Below are positions 1 to 10,000 of a DNA stretch of 25,413 nt, in pieces; the first letter of the stretch is position 1, and every line of letters starts with the position of its first letter. Origin of the DNA: Ophiocordyceps camponoti-saundersi (nom. inval.) (taxonomy: Eukaryota; Ascomycota; Sordariomycetes; Hypocreales; Ophiocordycipitaceae). Location: assembly GCA_003339415.1 (NCBI GenBank), contig PDHQ01000417.1, positions 1-25,413 on the forward strand, read 5' to 3'. A program made the translations under genes and the position numbers. Under the pieces are notes generated by a model, which saw nothing but the letters and a program-made list of their open reading frames with translations, did not search any database and was not told the origin of the DNA.

Positions 1-1019
1 AAGGAAAACTATAAAAGGAAGGCTTCCTTCCCTCGAAGGGTCTTTCCTTTCCTTCTTCTCTAAGCTTTTAATCTAAACAATTTGCACCTTAAAAGCCTAC
101 TCTCTATAACCTTCCCCTGCTTTATAAGATATTCCTATTTAGGAAGTTCTTACTTATTTATACTTTGTGAATTTCCTATTCCGGCTACCTACTGCCTAGT
201 TAAAGTAAGTAAAACCCCTTACCTTCTTATTACCCCTTTTCTCTTTACTTTTAGAAGCTTAGATTAAGGGCTACGGGTAAGATTAGGTAATTACGGGTAC
301 GATCCGTAACAATATCTACTTAAGATATTTTATTTAATAAACGCGAAATATTTTACAGGATTTTCGACTTTTTTAAAGATAGTTTAAAGAAGATAAACTT
401 AAAGTATATTACGGAAGTACTATAATAAAACGCTAATAACTAAAATATAGTAGATATTATACTAGTCGAAGAACTATCTAATAAAAATATTTAGAGGAGA
501 CGGATAATTAATCTTAATTAAATTATATATCCTAAACTTACTAATAAACTAATAGAAGTCTAATAGAATATATTTAGTAAAGATATATTAATAGAAAATA
601 TACTTATTAAAAGTAGCGTAGAAAATTTAGCTAAGAGATAAAAATCTTAGAAAACTAGTATAATCTATCTAATATTACCGGGGATATTACCTACTAGCTT
701 ATTTACTATAATAATAGTAAAATATAGAAAACTAAAATATATTCTAATAGGGACGCTTAGAAAAAATAACTTAAAAAAAGTTAAATCTATTTTACTTTTA
801 GAAGAAAGAAACGAATTTACGAGAAAACTAAGCGGGATTACCGCTACCGAAGAGAATTCTAGGGAGAAAGAAAAAAAGATAATATTCTACGTAGCCTTCT
901 ATATAGGACTCCTTAGAGGATTAGTTAGTAAGGAGCTAATATATAGAAAAATACTTAATAAAGTAAATTTACTCTAACTAATTAACTCGCGGAGTTTTTC
1001 TCGGGGAACTTTACCTAAC
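1..1019. other. Degenerate AT-rich sequence, no identifiable gene
   Basis: Positions 1-260 are pyrimidine-rich and keep a few CA/TG dinucleotides, so they may belong to a different or younger insertion than what follows. From about 300 to 1019 the sequence is heavily RIP-mutated. It probably contains the upstream gag/integrase part of the copia element that follows, because element and orientation would predict it there, but I cannot recognise any integrase or gag motif. No LTR pair was found around it. Confidence 0.4.
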
Positions 1020-2564
1020 GCCCTAAATAATCGTATATAAATATTTTAGCACCTACTAAGGGAGCTATTTAAAGATACGGAACGTAATTATCTCCGTAGC
1101 TATAATATAGAATACGTAAACTTATAGTTAGAAATTCCTTTTAAGGAAGTAATAGCAAAGATTATTAGCTATCGATAAATATACGTATATAAATTTAATT
1201 AAGATAATAAGCTAATAATATATAAAGCTAAAATAATTATACGCGGAGATTAATAACCTATAATAAAGGTAAAGATATATATTATAATATTAATAATAAA
1301 AAGCTTCCGGATATTTATAGCTATTATAGCTAAGTTTAACTTAGAACTTACTTAATATAACGCGATTAATATATTTATTAATATACTATTAAACGAGGAT
1401 ATTTTTATATAGATATTATAAAAGTATATAAAGCGAGGAATTATCCTTAAGTTAAAACGCGCGTTATATAGCTTACGAAAGTCTCCGCTCCTTTAGTAGT
1501 AGTATTTTATAGCGATATTAAAGAAAATAGGGTTCGAGATATTTCTAAGTAAACCTTACTATATAATAAAAAGAGGCGTTATTATATTCTTTTATATTAA
1601 TAATATAATCTTCGGGAACCTTAAGAATTATATAAATAAGTTACGATAACTATAAGTAAAACTTTAATAATATTATATCTTAACTAGTAAATATCTAATT
1701 TAATAGTTTATCGAACTTTAAGTTATCTATAATAAAACTTAGCGGAAAATCTAGCTATCTTAAAAAGCCTATATTAAGAAAATTACGGAGCTTACTAATA
1801 TTAAGAGATCCTACTAAATACTAATAAGTTCTATACTCCCTAAGCTAAACCTTAAAAAAGTAACGCCCTAAGCGATAAATAGATATTAGAAAAAAGTAAG
1901 CTTTATTATATTTATTACGGTAATAATAAGATTAGATATTATATTTATAATAGTATACTTTATTAGGTATAACTATAACCTAAGCGCGGATTACTATTAA
2001 GCGATTAATAAGGTATTATATTACCTTAAGGTAACGAAAAATTTAAGCTTTTTTTTCAGGGGTGCTAACTCTCTTAAAATAGCTAGTAACGCTTTTTTCG
2101 TAAATAATAAGGATTATAAAAGTTTTTAAGTATATATAATTAGACTATTTAGCGGTATAATCGCTTAGAGTGCTAATAAGTAAAAAACCGTTATAATTTT
2201 TATAATAAAAGCTAAATTATTAGCTTTTTTATAAATAGCGAAGAAATCTCTTTTTACGAATAAGTTACTTAAAAAATTAATTATTAAATTAAATAATCTA
2301 TTTATAGTAATTTAGTATAATAATATATAAACGGTTAGGATAATTATAAAGGAGCTATTTAAACTTTATACTAAACTAAGATATATAGATATTTATAACT
2401 ATTAGCTCCGATAAGAAATCTTAGTAAGGATAATTAAAGTTAAGTATATTCTAATAAACACGATAATTACGGATAAGTTAACTAAACCTCTTTAAAATAT
2501 ATTATTTAAATCCCTAATTATAAGGTTAAGTTTTAAAAATATATATAAGCACCTTAATAAGTAA
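1020..2564 (+). pseudogene. Dead Ty1/copia retrotransposon pol (reverse transcriptase and RNase H)
   Basis: One plus-strand frame, read through its stop codons, matches the layout of a fungal Ty1/copia polyprotein. About 1162-1260 carries the start of the reverse transcriptase (YVYKFN, then KAKIIIRGD, where KARLVVRGD is usual). It is followed by KSFRIFIAIIAKFNLEL (about 1300-1345), LKLKRALYSLRKSPLL (about 1453-1497) and IIFFYINNII near 1585-1615, the RIP-altered form of the FFYVDDI catalytic box in which both Asp are now Asn. RNase H follows, with LFSGIIA about 2145-2165, KAKLLAF about 2208-2228 and the terminal TDKLTKPL about 2469-2492. The frame ends at 2562-2564. The many TAA/TAG codons sit where Gln or Trp is expected. 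The element cannot be active. Its LTRs were not found. Confidence 0.85.
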
Positions 2565-3561
2565 AATAAGGACCTTTTATAAATAACTAAGTAAGATTTA
2601 TAATAGTAAATATAAAACCTATTTATTTTATTAGAATAATTTTTTCGAATATAGATAATATAAAGACTTAAAAATAATAAAAACCGATTAAGTAATATAC
2701 TTAAAATAAGATATAAAAACTTCTAAGATATTACTAATTAAAATATAAATAGGCGATTTATAAAAATATTTATAAGGAAAATATATAGAGAAAAAATAAG
2801 TATAATATTAATTCTTCTTCGATTTCTTTAAAGCTAAACTTACTCTTACGGAAAGAAAACGCTTTCGCCTAGTTTTTAATAGAGTTAAGGGCTAAGTTAC
2901 CGCTAAAGCGGGATTTTTCTTTAGCGTAGATATTAATTTTTTCGCTAACTTATCTACTATCTCTCTAGCCTTAATAGCGGCTATCGCGGTAAACTCTACC
3001 TTAATAGCGGTAAACTCCGCTTTTATATAAGCTTTAAGGGCTAAAAAACGCTTACTAAAACGGATAAAATATTTAATTATAGCCCGTAAGCTTTTATCGG
3101 GAATTATATTAAGGTTAGTATCGCTATTATTATTATTAGCGCTAAGCTCCGTAACTTCGTCCTTAAACTTATCTTTTATTATTACTATATTACCGCTATC
3201 GCCCTTTATATTTTTATTACCTAAAGCGCGGCCCTCCTCTAAAATATCGCCGGAGAAGATAATATCGATAGCGTTACTATAAAAAGATTAATATAGCTTA
3301 GTAAAAAATATATAGAGAATATAACTTACGCTTATAGGAATTTAATATTAATTAGATAATATAAGTATTTTATATTAATTATTATAAACTTAAAAAAGCT
3401 TTAAAATTTATCCGTATTTTCCTTATCTTTATCTTATTACGCCTTATCTTACTAAGTTATAATATTAATTAAAATAAGCGAAGCTAGTTTATATTTATAT
3501 AACTTATTTATATAAATAATATACGAAATTACGCGCGTTAAATTAGCTTAAAAATAATAAG
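2565..3561. other. Degenerate AT-rich sequence with a minus-strand relic frame
   Basis: Most of this stretch is featureless RIP-mutated DNA. Between about 2840 and 3120 the minus strand has a frame with few stops and a helical, charged composition, including a short internal repeat (AEFTAI / VEFTAI) and the words REIVDKLAKKL and KNPALAVT. It may be a fragment of a transposon-encoded protein. I do not recognise the family. The stretch ends exactly at the target-site duplication of the next element. Confidence 0.4.
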
Positions 3562-3771
3562 TATAAGAGATTAGTTTATAACTAATCGTAGCTAGATAGG
3601 GGGGATTATAGCGGATATATTTAGGTCTTTCCGATAGCGATTAGTTATCGCGCGGGGTATATAGCTAGCTCGGGAAGGGGGCTTCTTTCCCTTCTCCTTC
3701 CTCTCTTCGATAGCTTTAATTATAACTCTACTTTAGCTTACTTCTATAGTCGCCTTAGTAAGATTATTATA
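3562..3771 (+). repeat. Left LTR
   Basis: This 210-bp repeat aligns without gaps to 5128-5337 at a constant offset of 1566. By eye about ten positions differ and all of them are transitions (C/T or G/A). The left copy carries the more mutated state at several CA/TG sites, for example atatat against atatgt and agcttac against agctcac. The repeat contains a short palindromic stretch (ttagtttataactaa) near its start. Confidence 0.9.
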
Positions 3772-3954
3772 TTAATTAAAGCTCCTCTTACCGCTAACCG
3801 AACGTAAGAGTAAGATCTTAGCATAGAACGCTATTAAATTCTACCTATATTAAAGCCGCTCTCGGCTTATTCTAGCCTAGATTCTTAGCTAGCCGCTATA
3901 TATACTAAATTTACGATCGACGGAGCTATAATTAGGGAGTCTAAGTCCTAGTTC

Positions 3955-4500
3955 TACTATATTTTTTCTCGTCTTAGCACCTTCTAGTAGACGTTCCTTC
4001 CGTATATTATTACGGCTATAGATTTTTCTTACTAGCTTAAAGCCTTTTTAGCGTATATCTCCGAGCTTCTCGGGGAAAGTTATAAGGAGCGCCGAGTAGG
4101 TTTTTCCTTAGTTAGGATACGTTAGGGGCTATTAGAGCCCCTCGGAGATTACGTTACGAGGTAAGAATATGCCCTCTTCGAGGCTAGACTATCGCACTAG
4201 TCCGACTATACTAGGATTATTCTACTCTTATCCGGGCTACGTAAGGAGCTATAAGAGCGCTTAGATTATAAGAACTAGCTTACGATATATATAGCCTTTA
4301 CTAGCCTTCTCCGAGGCTTTAATAGAGTATTTAGTTCCGGGAATATTCCTAACGCGCTAGTTAATTTACCGCCCCCCCTTTTAGCTAACCTAATAGATAT
4401 CGCGTCTATATAATCTCGTTTTAGCACTACTAAGCGCCGGCGTTACTATTAGTATAATTAAATCGGTTATTTTAAGCGTAACTATTTAAAGCTTCGTAGG
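3955..4500 (+). pseudogene. Gag-like frame with RIP-destroyed CCHC zinc knuckle
   Basis: A single plus-strand frame can be followed from about 3955 to 4500 through TAG/TAA codons. It reads like a retrotransposon gag: hydrophobic and charged helices (SYQLKAFLAYISELLGE with * for Q, KERRVGFSLVRIRQG, LLSGLRKELQERLDYKNQL), then a basic tail. The knuckle C-x2-C-x4-H-x4-C falls at 4444-4485 with exactly that spacing. The codons at 4444, 4453 and 4483 are now TAC or TAT (Tyr in place of Cys), and 4468 is TAT (Tyr in place of His). G-to-A change at TGC/TGT and C-to-T change at CAT/CAC would give this. Confidence 0.72.
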
Positions 4501-5127
4501 TAAATAAGGATATTAGGGTTAGGGCTTTCTATAAGCGGAGTAAGGAAGTTAGAGGTAAATCCGGAGTATTTTAATTAGGGGGATAACGAGTAAGGAAGGA
4601 TAAGTATACGCTAGATATTATAGCCCGGGTAATTTCCGGCTTCGTTACGTTACCTTATATAGGGATAGTCTACGCGCGGCTTAGGCGCGTAGATTTATTA
4701 GCAGGTATATATTATAGTTATATTACGCCCTAGCTTATAAACTAGCGCTAGCAGTATATAGCGATAAGTATACGGCTAGCTTTACTATTTACCGTAATCG
4801 GGTTATTCTCTAAGCTTCCCGTAACTAGCACGGTGCTACCTAGTCCTATATGCTAGCTATATAGGTAAGTTTTTACTACTAATATACGAGTTTATTAATT
4901 CCTACCTTAAGTAGTACTACGATTCTAAGCTTATTAAAATCTTCCTTATAGGGATCGGGGTTTAATTCCCCGGGCTATAAGGGAGCCCTTCCGCCCTCTT
5001 ATCCTTATCTCTACGAAGGCTATTAGGCTATTAGCTAGGGACTATATAGAGTATCTCGCTAGCGTAGTAGTACGTGACTCTTCTATCCTACGCTCCTGCC
5101 TCCTCGGCCGGCCTAAGGAGGGGGCTA

Positions 5128-5337
5128 TATAAGGGATTAGTTTATAACTAATCGTAGCTAGATAGGGGGGATTATAGCGGATATGTTTAGGTCTTCCCGA
5201 TAGCGATTAGTTATCGCGCGGGGTATATAGCTAGCTTAGGAAGGGGGCTTCTCTCCCTTCTCCTTCCTCTCTTCGATAGCTTTAATTATAACTCTACTTT
5301 AGCTCACTTTTATAGTCGCCTTAGTGAGACTATTATA
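5128..5337 (+). repeat. Right LTR
   Basis: This is the partner of the left LTR, about 95 percent identical by eye. It keeps more ancestral CA/TG sites (atatgt, agctcac, agtgag), so it is the less mutated of the two. It is preceded by a polypurine tract and followed by the ATAAG target duplication. Confidence 0.9.
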
Positions 5338-5342
5338 ATAAG

Positions 5343-6470
5343 TAATATATTTTTTAAAATATAAAATATATAGCTAATCGTATATAATACTTAAAGCTAT
5401 AATAAGCCGCTAAGATTTTTATTATAAGATTATTAATATTAGATATAAAAGTATAAACTATAGAATAAAATATACTAGCGTAATATTATAATTATATACG
5501 GGCGTAAGAAAAGCGTTAAAAACTTTAAAAGAAGAAGTTAGATTAGGCGGCGTAGGCGTAGAAATATTAATATCGCCCGCTAGCCCCCCTTTACCTCTTA
5601 CCTCTTACTTAGCCGTAGCCCCCTCTAGGGCGTATAAGCTAGTAGCGCCCTTAGTAAGTATATTTATTAGTAAGATAAGATTAAGGCGGTTACTAGCGTT
5701 AGTAGCGGCGTTTATTTCCTTTATTATTATAAGAACTTACTTAGTAAATATATTAATATTAAGAGTAATAAAGTTTATAAAAACTAAATAAATAATATAA
5801 GTTAGTAAGAATATAATAGATAAAGGTACCTTTTCTAAAAGCTAAGATTTATAATTAAAAAAGTTAATAAGCTTAAAAGAAAAAAAGAAGAAAAAGAAAA
5901 AAGGCCTTAAAAAGGGGGGAGAGGTTAAATTTATACCTAAAAGGTACCTTAGGTATCTAGCCCTTAGAGGCCTAAAAAAGATATATATCTTTTCTATCTA
6001 ATTCTACTAATAAGAATAATAGTAAGGTTAATAATAATAATAATAATAATTAACTCCGCGTTAAAAAACTTATAATAGCTTTACTTATAAAATCCTCCTT
6101 TTTTTTTTTTATAAGTTCCTTAATATTAGCGCTAGAAAACTTATAAAGGTATATTAGAAAAAAAGGACCTACTTAGCCTTATATAACTATAAATAATTAT
6201 AAGCCTTAGAAGGAAAACTTTATTACCTTAATATAATTATTTAGATTTCCTAGTAATAATAAAATAATCTTACTTAGTATATTATTAGCTTAAAAACTAG
6301 CCTTTTTATTATTAAAAGCTTTCCCTCTAAAATCCGCTATTTCTTATATATATAAGGAAAACCTCTAAACTTAAGGGTCGGAGGCTAAGCTTTTTAGTTT
6401 ATATATATATATACTTACCTTCTTACTCTTATATATATAAATTAATTACTTCGCTTACTTTTTATTCTAC
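5343..6470. other. Degenerate AT-rich sequence
   Basis: This continues the host repeat into which the LTR element jumped. A plus-strand frame of roughly 300 bases near 5490-5790 is open except for RIP-type stops. It has a hydrophobic stretch but no motif I recognise. A poly-T run is present near 6100-6110. Short TA microsatellites occur near 6340 and 6400-6440. Nothing here supports an active gene. Confidence 0.5.
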
Positions 6471-7068
6471 GTGACTTTCCGATTCCGGCAGAATCTCTCT
6501 AAGACTCTAATAAGTGAATGCTTTAAGACGGTAACTTAGAGTCAGAGGCAACTACGGATACCACAATATCAAGTTTATTAAATAATTCAGTTTAGCTAAT
6601 TGTGACTGGGATGCAAGATGATACGAGTTGTGCAAGTTATGAGCAAAAAGGTAAACTACTTATAGGTAAGCAAATATAACTTCAAACTTGAGAAGCAACT
6701 CGTTCGCTTTTAAACCAGGCGAAAGCAAAAGTAAGTCCTTAGTATAACAAGGCAAAGGTTGAAGCAGATTCTTTGAAATCGTATCTCTCATATTAGTTAT
6801 TAATATCTATCCCTCTATAAAGCACCAACCCAACTGTGCCACATCATGTCCTTCCCCCTACCCCTAATAGCAGACACTATCCGGGCTACCATGAAAGCCC
6901 TCGCTATTACACCCGCTATTAAACTCCTGCTATTAGAATTACCCGTCTCGACTCTCCGTATTTTCCGCTTGCCGCTATTGCAATCACCTTCGCCTTCAGT
7001 TGCTATTATTATCCCATCTCCCGTCGTCTGGGGATATAATACCGATGCTGTCTCCTTTAAGCTAGAGC
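6471..7068. other. 3' flank of the repeat-protein gene
   Basis: Ordinary-composition sequence lies between the RIP block and the stop codon of the repeat-protein gene. It should hold that gene's 3' untranslated region, and the minus strand has an AATAAA hexamer around 6569-6574. Both strands are open between about 6815 and 7072, with short Arg/Ile-rich products that show no motif. I do not call them genes, though a further 3' exon of the neighbouring gene cannot be excluded. Confidence 0.5.
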
Positions 7069-10000
7069 TCATATCTGTAGGGAACGTAATCTCCGCCGCG
7101 TCTCGTGGTTGATGCGACTGAAGACGCTGCCGTGATGAGGGTTGACGATGTGGTGGTGGTGGGCTTGAGACTTGCCAGTATGGGGGTTGCCGCTGTGAGG
7201 GTCGTCGCTATCATAGTCATCGCCATCATCGTCGTCGCTATCACCGTCGTCGCCATCATCGTCGTCGGTGTCATAGCCATCAGCGTCGCTATCATAGTCG
7301 TCGGTGTCGTAATCGTCACTATCATCGTCTTCGGTGTCATAGTCGTCACCATCGCCGTCGTCACCATCAGCGTCGTCAACATCAACGTCATCGGCGTCGT
7401 CAACGTCAACGTCGTCGTCAACGTCAACGTCGTCGTCAACGTCAACACCAGCGTCATTAACATCGGCGTCATCGCTATCATAGTCATCGGTGTCATAGTC
7501 GTCACTATCATCGTCACCGGTATCATAGTCGTCGGTGTCGTAGTCGTCGCTATCGTAGTCATCGACGTCACCGTCATCGACATCACCGTCATCGACATCA
7601 CCGTCATCGACATCACCGTCGTCAACATCGACGTCGTCGGCGTCGTCAACATCAACATCGCCAACATCAGCGTCATCGACATCGTTGTCGTCGCTATCAT
7701 AGTCGTCGGTGTCATAGTCGTCACCATCGTTGTCGGTGTCATAGCCGTCGACGTCACCATCATCGACATCACCGTCATCACCGTCATCGACATCAACGTC
7801 GTCGACATCACCGTCATCGACATCGACGTCGCCGATATCAGCGTCGTCGACATCAGTGTCGGCGTCGCTAAAATCAGTGTCGGCATCGTCGAAGTCAGTG
7901 TCGGCGTCGTCAAGGTCTGAATCAATATCGTCGACATCAGCGTCAGAGTCGTCGGCGTCGCCGACATCCACGTCATCAGCGTCATCGACATCAGCATCAT
8001 CGACACCAACGTCGCCGATATCAGCATCGTCGACATCAGTATCGGCGTCGTCAAAATCAGTATCGGCGTCATCGAAGTCAGTGTCGGCATCGTCAAAGTC
8101 AGAATCGATATCGTCGACATCAGCGTCGCCGACATCAGCGTCGTCGACATCAGTGTCGGCGTCGCCAAAATCAGTATCGGCGTCAGAGTCGTCGCCGCTG
8201 TCGACATCAACGTCATCAGAGTCGTCGACATCTGCGCCATCGACATCAGCGTCGTCGACGTCGCCGTCGTCAGCGTCGCCATCAGCGTCATCGACATCAA
8301 CGCCGTCGACACCAGGGTGGTGGGCGTGATGGTAATCGATATCAGTGTCGCCAGCGTCACCGTCATCAGCATCGCCATCAGCGTCGTCGCCATCATCGCC
8401 GTTAACACCAGGGTGTTGGACGTGATGGTAATCAGCATCATCGGTACCAGCATCGTCGCCATCAGCATCGTCGCCGTCATCAGCATCGCCATCAGCGTCA
8501 TCGCCATCAGCGTCATCGACATCATCGCCGTCAACACCAGGGTGGTGGACGTGATGGTAACCAGCGTCATCGGTACCAGCATCGTCGCTATCAGCGTCGT
8601 CGCCATCATCGCCATTAACACCAGGATAATGGACGTGATGGCCATTGCTATCGGTACCGTCAGGGTGATGGACATCACCATCGTCGCCATCAGCGTTATC
8701 AGGGTCATCCATGTCACCATCGTCGACATGAGGGCCGTTCATATGAGAATCGTCGTGGTCATGAGGATTGTGTGCATGCGGATGACCGTGGTGTGGGTGA
8801 CTGCCACCTACATGACCGCCATCCTCATCATCGTCGTCGTCGTCGCCGTCCTCATCATTACCACCGTTGAACACGCTGCCGGGCGGAGGGTTGCCGCCCT
8901 GGTTGCCACCGTTGAACACGCTGCCAGGCGCCGTAGGATCGACGCTGCCAGGGTGATGGTGACCCATATGGGGGTGGCTATGATGACCGTCATCACCGTC
9001 CTCGCCGCCCTCGTTATTGTCACCGTCGAAACCACCCCCAGGTGCAGAGTTGTTGCTGCCTGGGTAAGGACTGTCTCCATCCTCATTGTTTCCACCATTG
9101 AAGACGCCGTTCCCGGGAGGAGTCCTGCCAGTGGTAGGATTGTCACCCTTTGTAGTGTGGTGTAAGTGGTCATGACCGCCGTGAGGGAATCCATGAGGGA
9201 AGCCATGAGGAGAGTCATGAGGAAAGCCATGAGGGGAGTGGCCGGTAGGATGATGCATGCTAGACGGATAGTGGCCATCGTCATCGTCATCACCATCACC
9301 ATCGCCATCGCCGTGGTTGTCTGCGCCGTCCTCGTTGTTCCCGCCGTTGAAGACACTGCCAGGTGCAATGTTGGAACCATCGCCGTTCCCACCATTGAAA
9401 ACGCCACCGGGAGAAGTGCTGCCATGATGAGGATTGCTGCCATGTCCGTCTTGGCCGCCGTGAGAGTTGCCAGGATGAGAGTGACCGACAGGATGGTGTT
9501 CACCATGTGGATGGTTATCATCACCATCGATATCATCATCGTCATCATCATCGTCGTCGTTGTTACCACCGTTAAACACGCTGCCGGGCGGAGGGTTGCC
9601 TCCAGAATTACCACCGTTGAAAACATCACCAGGTGAAGTGCTGCCGTGATGAGGATGTCTGCCATGTCCGTCTTGGCCGCCGTGAGAGATACCGCCGTGA
9701 GAGGTGCCAGGATGAGAGTGACCAACAGGATGGTGTTCACTATGCGGATGGGCGTCATCACCATCGATGTCATCATCGTCATCGTTGTTACCACCGTTGA
9801 AAACGCTGCCGGGCGGAGGGTTGCCCCCAGAATTACCACCGTTGAAAACACCACCAGGTGAAGTGCTGCCCTGATGAGGATTCCTGCCATGTCCGTCTTG
9901 AACTCCATGGCCAACACCGCCGTGAGAGATGCCAGGATGAGAGTGGCCGACAGGATGGTGCTCACCATGTGGATGGTCGTTATCACTGTCGCTGTCATTG

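Larger units (their letters stand above)
3562..5337 (+). mobile_element. Complete non-autonomous LTR retroelement, gag-like, RIP-mutated
   Basis: Two direct repeats of 210 bp (3562-3771 and 5128-5337) bound a 1356-bp interior. The pentamer ATAAG lies just outside both ends (3557-3561 and 5338-5342), as expected for the 5-bp target duplication of an LTR retroelement. The LTRs now begin TA and end TA, consistent with RIP of the usual TG...CA. A purine-rich tract (5115-5124) lies just before the right LTR, which places the sense strand on plus. The interior has a gag-like frame with a CCHC knuckle. No reverse transcriptase, integrase or protease is visible and there is little room for them, so this is a gag-type non-autonomous element. 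Confidence 0.88.
1..6470. repeat. RIP-mutated AT-rich transposon block
   Basis: This block is dominated by A and T and has almost no CA or TG dinucleotides, while CG is common (cgcg, ccgg and acg occur throughout). That is the pattern left by repeat-induced point mutation in ascomycetes, which turns CpA into TpA. Recognisable coding frames inside it are interrupted only by TAA and TAG. The first 260 bases and the segment 3600-5340 are less degraded. The change to ordinary sequence is sharp, around 6470, where words such as gtgac, ggcagaat and gtgaatg reappear. No intact gene is visible inside the block. Confidence 0.9.

Noticed and set aside
6815..7072. Short open frames on both strands just past the repeat-protein stop
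   Set aside because: They have no motif, are Arg/Ile-rich and show no clear splice link. They were left as a possible 3' exon only in the comments.
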